In this document: positions 1 to 7,371 of the stretch, piece after piece | Position numbering within the stretch: the first letter of the stretch is position 1 | Layout: every line of letters starts with the position of its first letter | Source of the DNA: Isoptericola halotolerans | GTDB lineage: Bacteria > Actinomycetota > Actinomycetes > Actinomycetales > Cellulomonadaceae | Length of the DNA: 64,000 nt | Direction of reading: 5' to 3' | NCBI RefSeq assembly: GCF_013149785.1 | Contig: NZ_JABEZU010000003.1 | Location: 248,001-312,000, forward strand | Notes under the pieces: generated by a model | What the model was told of the DNA's origin: nothing | What the model saw: only the letters and a program-made list of their open reading frames with translations | The model's database searches: none | Program-made: the position numbers and the translations under genes

Positions 1-209
1 ACGCCCGGCGAGTCGTCGACGTCGAACCGGAAACCCTCGATGTCCGTCGCGTCGCCCCCTTCGCTCTGCAGGCGCCACACGTAGCCCGGTGAGCTCTCGG
101 CGAGGTGGTTCACCGGTGCCAGCAGGTCGACGAAGCCGGCGAGCGCCTCGCTGTCCAGCGGGGCCAGCAGGCGGGCGACGTTGACCTGGGCGAGCTCGAA
201 CGACGACAT
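1..209 (-). CDS. DUF3291 family protein, N-terminal part (cut by window edge)
   Basis: The reverse strand reads from an ATG at 209 and begins MSSFELAQVNVARLLAPL, continuing open to the left edge (about 69 residues). The AQVNVARL opening, the SPGYVWRL segment and the run of acidic residues that follows are typical of the start of DUF3291 proteins, a small uncharacterised family. No function is established for the family. The gene is the last of a minus-strand run that includes the phosphatase gene ending at 282, with 72 nt between them. Only the N-terminus can be judged here. Confidence 0.75.
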   Translation of the reverse strand, partial: MSSFELAQVNVARLLAPLDSEALAGFVDLLAPVNHLAESSPGYVWRLQSEGGDATDIEGFRFDVDDSPG

Positions 210-281
210 GGGCGCGATCCTGGCACAGCGGCGCCGCTGGCACCACGCCCGGTGTCCGGTACGGCGCTCGCGCCCGGCCGT

Positions 282-1724
282 TCAGGACCGGTCGCGGTCC
301 TGGGCGGCGAACCACGTCACGGCGAGCACGCAGGCGTCGTCACGGCGCGTCGACCCGGTGGCGGTGACCTGTGCCCGCAGGGCCTCACCGGCCGGAGGCC
401 GGCGCACGGTGCGCGCCAGGTGCGCCAGCCCGTCGGGCAACGCCTGGTCGCGCCGCTCGACCACCCCGTCGGTGTACAGCAGGACCGCGTCGCCCGGTGC
501 GAGCCGTACCTGGCCCTGCCCGCGGGGTGGACCGACCTGCCCCGGGTGCGCCCCGAGCGGGGTCGATCGACCGTCCCACAGGTACTCGACGGCGTCGCGA
601 CCGACCCGCAGCGGCGGCAGGTGGCCGGCACAGGCGTAGGAGAGCACACCGCTGCCGGTGTCGAGCTCGGCGTAGACGAGGGTCGAGCCGAAACCCACCT
701 GCCGGTCCACGACGAACCGGTCGACCAGGTCGAGCACCTGAGCCGGACCGAGGTCGGGGCCTGCCAGCGCCCGGGTCGCCGTGCGCAGCTGGCCCATCGT
801 GGTCGCGGCCGCCAGACCGCTGCCGACCACGTCGCCCACGACGACGGCCAGGGTGGTCGGGTCGACCCAGAACGCGTCGTACCAGTCGCCGCCGACCTCC
901 ATGCCGCTGTCGGCGGGGACGTACTGCGCCGAGACGACGACGTCGTGACGGCGCGGGAGGTCGACCGTGAGCATGGCGTGCTGCAGCTCGTGGGCCACCG
1001 ACATGCTCCGCTCGTGCAGCAGCGCACGGTCCAGCGCCACCCCGCCCTGCTGAGCGATCGTGGCCAGGGCGTCGATGTCCAGCGGCGGGTCGGCGGGACG
1101 GCCCCGCACGCCCACGACCAGGTCACCGTGCGAGCCGGCGGCACCGACGACCGCGACCGTCAGGTCCCCTTGCGGCCCGCGGCGCACCCCACCGGCGGCG
1201 GCCACCGGCCGTTCGAGGGCCACGTCGGCCACCCCCGGGTGCGAACCGACGGCCGCCAGCAGCGCGGCACGGACCTGGTCACCCCCGGCGGCGTGCGACA
1301 GCGCGGCCGTGGCCTGCTGCACCCAGCGCAGACGCTCGGCCGACCGCTCGGCCGTCTCCCGGGCGCGCACCAGCTGCTGCTCGAACTCCGCCCGACGACG
1401 CACCGCCAGCACCGCGACGTCGATCCCGCTCGGCGTGACCGCCGCCGTGAGCAGTGCCGGCAGGGGTCCGTCGGGGGTGCGCACCTCGATGCGCACGGCC
1501 TCGACGCGACCGGTCAGCGTCAGGGTGGGCGTCACGTGCGTGTCCCAGTAGATGCGTCCGCCCACGGTGAGCAGGTCGCCGATCCTGCGTCCGGTCACCT
1601 CGTGGGCAGCGCCGTCCGGCCCCGCTGCCCAGGCGACGAACGTGTCGTTCGCCCGCAGCACGTGGCCGTCCGTGTCCAGGTGCAGCAGGCCCAGCGGCGC
1701 CGTCGACCAGGCGTCGGTGCTCAT
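282..1724 (-). CDS. PAS-PP2C (SpoIIE-type) serine phosphatase, RsbP-like
   Basis: 480 residues. A PAS-like N-terminus (about 1-107) is followed by a short helical linker, a GAF-like segment (about 150-237) and a PP2C/SpoIIE phosphatase domain (about 258-478). Metal-binding aspartates are visible in VGGDWYDAF (Asp280) and VVGDVVGSG (Asp298). Proteins of this kind dephosphorylate an anti-anti-sigma factor and so release an alternative sigma factor. The ATG overlaps the stop of the upstream RsbQ-like hydrolase in an ATGA, so the two are probably translationally coupled. This is the Bacillus subtilis RsbQ-RsbP energy-stress arrangement. No RsbV/RsbW partner lies in the window, so the sigma factor controlled is unknown. 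A longer frame upstream runs inside the hydrolase gene and was not used. Confidence 0.85.
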   Translation of the reverse strand: MSTDAWSTAPLGLLHLDTDGHVLRANDTFVAWAAGPDGAAHEVTGRRIGDLLTVGGRIYWDTHVTPTLTLTGRVEAVRIEVRTPDGPLPALLTAAVTPSGIDVAVLAVRRRAEFEQQLVRARETAERSAERLRWVQQATAALSHAAGGDQVRAALLAAVGSHPGVADVALERPVAAAGGVRRGPQGDLTVAVVGAAGSHGDLVVGVRGRPADPPLDIDALATIAQQGGVALDRALLHERSMSVAHELQHAMLTVDLPRRHDVVVSAQYVPADSGMEVGGDWYDAFWVDPTTLAVVVGDVVGSGLAAATTMGQLRTATRALAGPDLGPAQVLDLVDRFVVDRQVGFGSTLVYAELDTGSGVLSYACAGHLPPLRVGRDAVEYLWDGRSTPLGAHPGQVGPPRGQGQVRLAPGDAVLLYTDGVVERRDQALPDGLAHLARTVRRPPAGEALRAQVTATGSTRRDDACVLAVTWFAAQDRDRS

Positions 1725-2542
1725 CTTGGCGGGTGCGGGCCGGGCGGGCCGCCCAGGTAGTCCAGCACGGCCGCCGTGAGCACCTCGGGCGCGCTGAGCT
1801 GTGGGCAGTGACCCACGGCGTCGATCAGGACGAACTGCGAGCCGGCCAGGTGCTCGTGGACGTAGCGGCCCACCTCCACCGGCGCGATGACGTCCTCGCG
1901 GCACTGCACGACCAGGCTCGGGACGTGCACCCGTGCCAGGTCGGCCCGGTTGTCCGACAGGAACGTCGCGCGAGCGAACGCGCGGGCCACCTGCGGGTCG
2001 GTACGGCGGAAGGAGTCGGTCAGCTCGGCGCCCAGTTCGGGGCGGTCCGGGTTGCCGACGATCACCGGGGCCATCGCGTCCGACCAGGCCAGGTAGTTCG
2101 ACTCGAGGGTCTCGAGCAGCTCGTCGATCTCCGCGGCGCTGAACCCCCCGCGGTAGCCGTCGTCGTCCAGGTAGCGAGGGCTGGGCCCCACGAGCACCAG
2201 CCGCTCCACCAGGTCCGGGCGCCGGTCGGCCACCAGCAGCACGACCGTGGCGCTGACGGAGTGCCCGACCAGCACCGCAGGGCCGAGCCGGAGGTCCTCG
2301 AGCAGGGCAACCATGTCGTCGGCGTACCCCTCCAGGGAGGCGTGCCGGTCAGGGTCGAAGGTGCTCGGGTGGGCACCGCCCGCCCCGGCGTGGTCGAACA
2401 GCACGACCCGGTGGTCCACGGCGAACGCGTCGACCACGCGGTGCCACATCGTCTGGTCACAGCCCAGGCCGTGTGCGAGCACCAGGGGGGTGCCGTCGGG
2501 CGGGCCGACGACATGCACGTTGTGGAGTGCGCCAGGACTCAC
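1721..2542 (-). CDS. RsbQ-like alpha/beta hydrolase
   Basis: About 273 residues, full length for RsbQ. The catalytic triad is visible as Ser95 in VGHSVSAT, Asp217 in CREDV and His245 in AVGHCP. Counting from the alternative GTG at 2548 gives 97/219/247, almost exactly the numbering in Bacillus subtilis RsbQ. RsbQ is the obligate partner of the PAS phosphatase RsbP and is thought to process or sense a small hydrophobic molecule. The downstream neighbour is an RsbP-like phosphatase in a 4-nt overlap. I prefer the GTG at 2542 because a TAGGGT -10 box (2554-2549) lies 6 nt upstream, giving a leaderless start. It could instead be an unrelated esterase, but the GHSVSA motif and the neighbour favour RsbQ. 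Confidence 0.82.
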   Translation of the reverse strand: MSPGALHNVHVVGPPDGTPLVLAHGLGCDQTMWHRVVDAFAVDHRVVLFDHAGAGGAHPSTFDPDRHASLEGYADDMVALLEDLRLGPAVLVGHSVSATVVLLVADRRPDLVERLVLVGPSPRYLDDDGYRGGFSAAEIDELLETLESNYLAWSDAMAPVIVGNPDRPELGAELTDSFRRTDPQVARAFARATFLSDNRADLARVHVPSLVVQCREDVIAPVEVGRYVHEHLAGSQFVLIDAVGHCPQLSAPEVLTAAVLDYLGGPPGPHPPR

Positions 2543-2548
2543 GCGCAC

Positions 2549-2554
2549 ACCCTA
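2549..2554 (-). promoter_or_regulatory. Leaderless promoter -10 box of rsbQ-like gene
   Basis: TAGGGT on the minus strand ends 6 nt before the GTG at 2542. This places the transcription start at or next to the start codon. It is the pattern repeated before many genes in this window. Confidence 0.5.
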
Positions 2555-2630
2555 GTGGCCGCCCGGCGCCCCGCGCACGGGGGCGGGGTGGCCGCTGCAC
2601 CAGCACGGTGCCGTCGGGCAGGATGGCGCG

Positions 2631-3164
2631 GTGCACATCACCCAGGAGTCACCCGCCGCCCCGGACGTCCGCGCCCTGCTCGACGAGCACCTGTCCGACA
2701 TGTTCGCCACCTCTCCCCCGGAGTCGGTGCACGCCCTGGACCTGACCGCCCTGACCGCCGCCCACGTCACGTTCCTGACCGCCCGCGCCCACGACGGGCA
2801 GCTGCTCGGCTGCGGTGCGCTCAGCGAGCTGACGGCCACGGCCCCGGGTGCACCGGGGCACGGGGAGCTGAAGTCCATGCGCACCGCGCACGCGGCCCGC
2901 GGACGCGGGGTCGCCACGGCGGTGCTCGAGCGGCTGCTCGGCCTGGCCGCCGAGCGCCGGTATGCCCGGGTCAGCCTGGAGACCGGGACCGAGGAGTACT
3001 TCGCCCCGGCGCGGCGGCTCTACGCCCGCCACGGGTTCGTCGAGTGCGGCCCGTTCGCCGACTACGTCACCGACCCGCACAGCGTGTTCATGACGCTGTG
3101 CCCGGTCGCCCCCGCCGCGGGTGCCGCCCCGGGGCACGGCCGGGCGCGGACGGCCGAACGCTGA
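2631..3164 (+). CDS. GNAT family N-acetyltransferase
   Basis: 177 residues from a GTG. The acetyl-CoA binding motif is seen as AARGRGVATAVLERLLGLA (about residues 89-107), preceded by the ELKSMRT strand and followed by the YARHGFVECGPF segment that closes the GNAT fold. The layout resembles the putative YsnE/ArgA-like acetyltransferases, but the substrate cannot be read from sequence. It stands alone, divergent from the RsbQ-like gene. The stop codon lies inside an imperfect hairpin (3160-3183) before the integrase. Confidence 0.8.
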   Translation: MHITQESPAAPDVRALLDEHLSDMFATSPPESVHALDLTALTAAHVTFLTARAHDGQLLGCGALSELTATAPGAPGHGELKSMRTAHAARGRGVATAVLERLLGLAAERRYARVSLETGTEEYFAPARRLYARHGFVECGPFADYVTDPHSVFMTLCPVAPAAGAAPGHGRARTAER

Positions 3165-3172
3165 ACGACCTT

Positions 3173-3183
3173 GCAGGTCAGCG
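3173..3183. repeat. 11-bp inverted copy of the motif at the integrase 3' end
   Basis: GCAGGTCAGCG here is the reverse complement of bases 4660-4670 at the integrase stop codon. It also forms the right half of an imperfect hairpin around the acetyltransferase stop. It could be a recombinase arm or attachment site. Chance cannot be excluded for so short a match. Confidence 0.3.
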
Positions 3184-3198
3184 GCTTGCTCCGAGCGC

Positions 3199-3204
3199 TA
3201 GGGT
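3199..3204 (+). promoter_or_regulatory. Leaderless promoter -10 box of the integrase gene
   Basis: TAGGGT lies 6 nt before the ATG at 3211, and no Shine-Dalgarno sequence is seen. It supports that ATG as the start and suggests a leaderless mRNA. Confidence 0.5.
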
Positions 3205-3210
3205 CGGCCC

Positions 3211-4665
3211 ATGGCCTACACCGAGAAGCGCGGCACGCGGGGCGGGACGACCTCCTACGTCGGGCGCTTCCGCGTGGACGGCCGGCTGCGCAGCACCCGC
3301 GCCTTCCGGTCCCGGCGCGACGCACTGGCCGAGGCACGTCGCGCCGAGGAGGCGGGAAAGCTCGGCACCTGGGTGGACCCGCGCGGGTCGGCGATCGCCC
3401 TGACCGCTTGGTTCGATCAGTGGCAGAAGGGCCGGGCCGATCGTGCGCCGCGCACCCTGGAGTCGGAGCGTGAGCGGTTCCGCTCCCTGGTGGCACCCAC
3501 GTTCGGTGACTCGGCGCTGCGACGCATCACGCACGAGGACGTCACGCGCTGGGCCGCCGGGATGCGGGCACCCCGCACCGGCGAGGTGGCCTCCCCGGCC
3601 CGGCGACGCGACGCCGTCCGGCTGCTCGTGGCCCTGCTCGACGCCGCCGTCGACGCGCGCCGACTCACCGCGAACCCTGCCCGCACGCCCTCGGGCCGGG
3701 TCCCCGGGCTCCCCCGGGCGCCGAGGACCAAGGCGCACCGCTACCTCAGCCACGAGCAGCTGCGCCGGGTCGCCGACGCCGCGCGGAGCCACCAGGGACG
3801 CACCCTGATCCTCCTGGCCGGGCTGACCGGGCTGCGCTGGGGCGAGCTGTCCGCGCTGCGCACCGGCGACGTCGACCTGCTGCGCCGGCGCATCACGGTC
3901 GAACGGGCCTACACCCGGCTCGACGACGGCACGCTGCTGCTCGGGGACACCAAGACGCACGCCCGCCGGGAGGTGCCGGTGCCCGGGGCGCTCGCCGCCG
4001 ACCTGTCCGTGCTGCTGGCTGCCCGAGGTGCCGGCCTGCTGTTCGTGGGGCGGGACGGCGGACCGCTGCGCCGCGAGAGCTTCGACCGCAGCGCCTTCCG
4101 TCCCGCGGTGCGAGCCGCGGGCGGTGCGGTCACGACGTTGCAGGAGCTGCTCGGGGTTCGCCTGACGCGGGTCGTGGACGCGGCGACCCTGGACGCGGTG
4201 CGTCGTGTCCAGGGTCAGGCCGGGCTGGCGGACACCGGCGTGGTCGATCCCGGCACCTGGGAGGTGCTGGCCGTCGAGGACCGGCGACGTCGCGACGCCC
4301 TGACCCGCGCTGCGAAGATCGCCCGGACACACCGGCTGGACGTCGCGTCCCGGCTCACCCTGGGCGCCGGGGCGGAGGACTTCGAGCCGCTGACCCTGCA
4401 CGACCTGCGTCACACGGCTGCCTCGCTGGCCATCGCCGGCGGCGCGAGCGTCAAGGCCGTCCAGCGCATGCTCGGCCACGAGTCGCCGGTGCTGACGCTG
4501 CGCACCTACGCCGGCCTCTTCGAGGACGATCTCGACCGGTTGGGCGAGGCGATGTCCGCGCAGTTCACGGCGCAGGACTTTGCAGCCGATGCTCACCAGA
4601 CGCTCACCCCGAGCCAGGTACCGACGCCTGGCGTGATCGATCTTCCGCGCATCGTAGCGCGCTGA
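3211..4665 (+). CDS. Tyrosine recombinase/integrase with a peptidoglycan-binding-like insert
   Basis: 484 residues. An AP2-like N-terminal arm-binding region is followed by a core-binding domain (about 60-160) and the catalytic domain. Catalytic residues are Arg209 (TGLRWGEL), Lys248 (GDTKTHARR), His397/Arg400 (LHDLRHTA), His423 (LGHES) and Tyr433 (LRTYAGLF). Between Lys248 and His397 lies an extra segment at about 305-355. Its pattern (LQELLGVRLTR, then DAATLDAVRRVQ, GLADTGVVDPGTW) matches the PG_binding_1 fold found in wall-binding proteins. All catalytic residues are kept, so the enzyme may be active. The KfrA-like and hydrolase genes that follow may be its cargo. The start is supported by a leaderless -10 box. 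Confidence 0.93.
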   Translation: MAYTEKRGTRGGTTSYVGRFRVDGRLRSTRAFRSRRDALAEARRAEEAGKLGTWVDPRGSAIALTAWFDQWQKGRADRAPRTLESERERFRSLVAPTFGDSALRRITHEDVTRWAAGMRAPRTGEVASPARRRDAVRLLVALLDAAVDARRLTANPARTPSGRVPGLPRAPRTKAHRYLSHEQLRRVADAARSHQGRTLILLAGLTGLRWGELSALRTGDVDLLRRRITVERAYTRLDDGTLLLGDTKTHARREVPVPGALAADLSVLLAARGAGLLFVGRDGGPLRRESFDRSAFRPAVRAAGGAVTTLQELLGVRLTRVVDAATLDAVRRVQGQAGLADTGVVDPGTWEVLAVEDRRRRDALTRAAKIARTHRLDVASRLTLGAGAEDFEPLTLHDLRHTAASLAIAGGASVKAVQRMLGHESPVLTLRTYAGLFEDDLDRLGEAMSAQFTAQDFAADAHQTLTPSQVPTPGVIDLPRIVAR

Positions 4666-4670
4666 CCTGC
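4657..4670. repeat. 14-bp direct repeat, copy 1 (integrase stop)
   Basis: GCGCGCTGACCTGC spans the integrase stop codon. An identical 14-mer spans the stop codon of the hydrolase at 6656-6669. The two copies bracket kfrA and the hydrolase gene. They may be attachment sites or chance, since Ala-Arg-stop codons predict part of the match. Confidence 0.35.
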
Positions 4671-4709
4671 GCACACAGCATCCACCGACCCTTCAGTGGT
4701 TTCTTGACG

Positions 4710-4732
4710 CACCCGCTTTGGAAAAGCGGGTG
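4710..4732. promoter_or_regulatory. Perfect 10-bp inverted repeat upstream of kfrA-like gene
   Basis: Arms CACCCGCTTT (4710-4719) and AAAGCGGGTG (4723-4732) are perfect complements with a 3-nt spacer. A TTGACG hexamer directly abuts the left arm (4704-4709). The site lies between the integrase stop and kfrA. KfrA proteins bind operators in their own promoters, so autoregulation is the simplest reading. A short hairpin terminating the integrase transcript is the alternative, but no U-run follows. Confidence 0.55.
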
Positions 4733-4799
4733 ACGGTAGAACAACCAGGAGAGTAGGAGTAGTTTGTGCAGACTTCTCCTCTTCCTCCTAGCGGCGGGC

Positions 4800-5813
4800 G
4801 TGACAGTGACCGAGACGATCGAGACGACCGGGGCCACAGAACCGGCAGAGCCAGCAGCTGGTCCCCCAGAGCCCGAGACGCAGCAGGTGCCGGTCACCGC
4901 GCGTGACCGGGTGTACGCCGCCGCCGAAGCCCTCGTGGCGGAGGACGCCGCGGTCACCGTCACGACCGTGCGCGAGCGCGCCGGCTGCTCCAACGCCGTC
5001 GCGACCACCTACCTGCGCCGCTGGCGCGAGGACCGGGCCGCTGCCGAGGCGGAGGCGTCGCGGCTGCCTGCGCTCCCCCGCGGCGTCGGGCTGCTCGTCG
5101 AGCGAGGGGTCACGGCACTCTGGGCCGAGGCGGTCCGGTCGGCCCGCACCGAGCACACCGCCGAGCTGGCCACCGCTCGCGAGCAGCTGGCCACCGCTCG
5201 CGACGACGCCGGCCGCCTCGCCGCTCTGCTGGACGGCGCAGAGGCCGAGCAGGCGACGGTCCGCACCGACCTGGCGGCCACCCGCGCCGACGCCGAGAAC
5301 CTCGCTGCGCGGCTGGAGGCGGCGAGCACCGCGCGCGACGAGGCCCGGGCCGAGGCCGCCCAGGCCGTCGGGCGGGCCGCGGCGTCGGACGCGCAGCATG
5401 ACCAGGCCCGCACGGAGATCGCCGACCTGCGCGCCCGCCTCACCGAGGCGGAGCGGGACCGCGCCGCACAGGCCGAGGCCCGCGCCCAGGCACAGGGTGC
5501 GGCCGAGGGCACCCGCGAGGCGCTGGTCGAGGCGCGGGCCACGCTGGAGCATGCCCGCGCCGCCAGCCTGCGTGCTCAGGAGGACCGGGCTCAGGCCGAC
5601 GCCGAGCGCGCCGCGGCGCTGGCAGCCGTCGCGCGGCTGGAGGGCGAGACCGCCGCGCTGCGGGGTGAGCTGCAGGCCGCGCGGGAGCAGGCCGCGCGGG
5701 CGGAGCGTGAGCGCGCCACCGAGGCGGCAGCCCGCGCCCAGGCCGAGGGCGAGGCGGCGGGGCTGCGCCAGGTGCTCGAGTCCCGGCCCGCCGACGCCCC
5801 GGGCCGGGACTGA
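4800..5813 (+). CDS. KfrA-like DNA-binding coiled-coil protein
   Basis: About 337 residues from GTG 4800. A helix-turn-helix-like N-terminal domain (about 30-80, with TVRERAGCSNAVATTYLRRW) is followed by more than 200 residues of Ala/Glu/Arg-rich heptads, an uninterrupted long coiled coil. This is the KfrA architecture known from plasmid maintenance regions, where the protein binds DNA and forms filaments. Chromosomal copies often sit beside integrases, as here. The start is uncertain. A strong AGGAG (4755-4759) lies upstream, but it best fits a GTG at 4766 in another frame (about 46 codons, poor coding quality) or a TTG at 4764 in frame, which would add a hydrophobic dozen residues. Confidence 0.8.
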   Translation: MTVTETIETTGATEPAEPAAGPPEPETQQVPVTARDRVYAAAEALVAEDAAVTVTTVRERAGCSNAVATTYLRRWREDRAAAEAEASRLPALPRGVGLLVERGVTALWAEAVRSARTEHTAELATAREQLATARDDAGRLAALLDGAEAEQATVRTDLAATRADAENLAARLEAASTARDEARAEAAQAVGRAAASDAQHDQARTEIADLRARLTEAERDRAAQAEARAQAQGAAEGTREALVEARATLEHARAASLRAQEDRAQADAERAAALAAVARLEGETAALRGELQAAREQAARAERERATEAAARAQAEGEAAGLRQVLESRPADAPGRD

Positions 5814-6664
5814 TGGCCGCCGCGCAGGCCGGCGGCCCGCAGCTCGACCGGCGGTTCATCTGGCGAGGGCGGGAGATCGCCTGGACGGCGTTCGGTTCCG
5901 GTCCGCCCCTGGTGTTCTGCCACGGGACACCGTGGTCGTCGTGGCTGTGGGCGCCCTACGCCCGTGCCCTGTCCACCGAGTTCACCGTCCACCTGTGGGA
6001 CATGCCGGGGTACGGCGCCTCGTCCAAGGCGCCCGAGCACGACGTCGACCTCGGCACCCAGGGACTGGCGTTCGCCGCACTCCTCGACCACTGGGCCCTC
6101 GACTCGCCCCACGTCGTCGCCCATGACTACGGCGGCGCGGTGTCCCTGCGCGCCCACCTCCTGCACGGACGGCCGTACGCGTCGCTGTGCCTGGTCGACG
6201 TGGTCGCCCTGCGCCCGTGGGGCTCGCCGTACTTCTCCCTCGTGGCCGAGCACGCCGACACCTTCGGCCGGCTGCCGGCGCCCGTGCACCTCGGCGCGCT
6301 CGAGGCGTACGTCGCCGGCGCCAGCCACCGCGGGCTGCGTCCCGAGGAGACCGCGGCGCTCGTCGACCCGTGGCGCGACACCGCCGGGCAGGCCGCGTTC
6401 TACCGGCAGATCGCCCAGGCAGACGAGCGCTTCACCGCCGAGCTCGAACCGCTCCTCGGTGAGATCACCGTGCCCACGCACGTCGTCTGGGGCGAGGAGG
6501 ACACCTGGATCCCCGCGGACCGGGCCGATCGGCTGGCCGCCGCGCTCGGCGGCACCAGTGTCACGCTCGTGCCCGACGCCGGTCACCTGATCCAGCTCGA
6601 CGCGCCCGTCGCGCTGGCCACCGAGCTGCACCGGTGGCTGACGCGCGTCGAGGCCGCGCGCTGA
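5813..6664 (+). CDS. Alpha/beta hydrolase with Asp nucleophile (dehalogenase/epoxide hydrolase-like)
   Basis: 283 residues. The oxyanion motif HGTPW occurs near residue 37. The nucleophile elbow reads VAHDYGGAVSLR, with Asp where lipases have Ser. This is the signature of haloalkane dehalogenases and epoxide hydrolases. A catalytic acid is offered by WGEEDTWIP and the His by PDAGHLIQLD. Substrate is unknown. The ATG overlaps the kfrA stop by one base (TGATG), so the two genes are coupled. It ends in a 14-bp sequence identical to the one at the integrase 3' end. Confidence 0.82.
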   Translation: MAAAQAGGPQLDRRFIWRGREIAWTAFGSGPPLVFCHGTPWSSWLWAPYARALSTEFTVHLWDMPGYGASSKAPEHDVDLGTQGLAFAALLDHWALDSPHVVAHDYGGAVSLRAHLLHGRPYASLCLVDVVALRPWGSPYFSLVAEHADTFGRLPAPVHLGALEAYVAGASHRGLRPEETAALVDPWRDTAGQAAFYRQIAQADERFTAELEPLLGEITVPTHVVWGEEDTWIPADRADRLAAALGGTSVTLVPDAGHLIQLDAPVALATELHRWLTRVEAAR

Positions 6665-6669
6665 CCTGC
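6656..6669. repeat. 14-bp direct repeat, copy 2 (hydrolase stop)
   Basis: Identical to 4657-4670. See that entry; the pair delimits a 2-kb segment holding kfrA and the hydrolase. Confidence 0.35.
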
Positions 6670-6679
6670 CGCTGACGGC

Positions 6680-7237
6680 TCAGTACCAGCTCGCCCGCAC
6701 GTGCTCGAAGATCAGGTTCGTCTCGGTCAGGGCGACCCCCGGGTTCGCCGACAGGTTCTCGATGACGAAGTCGTTCAGCCCGTCCGAGTCCGGAGCCGCG
6801 ACATGGACGAAGAAGTCGTGCGCGCCGCCGAGCAGGTAGACGTTCATCACGCCCGGCAGCTCGGCGAGCTCGCGCAGGAACGCCTTGAGCCGGGAGCGGG
6901 CGGCGCCGTGCATCCGCACCGCGACGATCGCCTGCAGGGGTCGGCCCGCCAGCGCGGGGTCGACGTCCGCGTGGAAGCCTCGCAGGACGCCCTCGTCACG
7001 CAGGCGCCGCACCCGGGCCAGGCAGGTCGACGGCGCGATCCCGACCTTCTGGGCCAGGGCGTTGTTCGCCAGTCGGGCGTCCTCGGCCAGCGCCGCGAGC
7101 AGTCGGTGGTCGACGTCGTCGAGCCGCACGTGCACCAACGGTCGGCGTTCCAGGCCCGACTGGCCGCCCACGCGAGTCCGAAGATCGTTCGAGCGCGGCG
7201 CCTTCTCCACGCCTCGTCCTGAAGAAGCAGGCAACAT
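6680..7237 (-). CDS. Lrp/AsnC family regulator, probable regulator of alanine dehydrogenase
   Basis: 185 residues. An AsnC-type helix-turn-helix (about 38-90, with LDDVDHRLLAALAEDARL and PSTCLARVRRLRDEGVL) is followed by the RAM ligand-binding domain (LLGGAHDFFVHVAA). The roughly 35-residue N-terminal extension is unusual for the family but is supported by the start signal: TAGATT lies 6 nt before this ATG. The gene is divergent from ald, as aldR is in mycobacteria. Lrp proteins there switch ald on in response to alanine, so it probably regulates ald from the shared 7238-7371 region. Target assignment rests on context. Confidence 0.88.
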   Translation of the reverse strand: MLPASSGRGVEKAPRSNDLRTRVGGQSGLERRPLVHVRLDDVDHRLLAALAEDARLANNALAQKVGIAPSTCLARVRRLRDEGVLRGFHADVDPALAGRPLQAIVAVRMHGAARSRLKAFLRELAELPGVMNVYLLGGAHDFFVHVAAPDSDGLNDFVIENLSANPGVALTETNLIFEHVRASWY

Positions 7238-7243
7238 AGCGCC

Positions 7244-7249
7244 AATCTA
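7244..7249 (-). promoter_or_regulatory. Leaderless promoter -10 box of the Lrp gene
   Basis: TAGATT on the minus strand ends 6 nt before the ATG at 7237. The surrounding AT-rich stretch (about 7241-7262) is the likeliest binding region for the regulator in the divergent lrp/ald spacer. Confidence 0.5.
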
Positions 7250-7371
7250 CCGAATAATCATCGGAGTGCGTGCACGGCGCCGAACGGAAGCATCACACTG
7301 GTGGTGAGCGCCGTCACACCCTGACGCGCCCACGGCAGCTCGTACCCGAGCCCGAGCAAAGGCGGCACACC

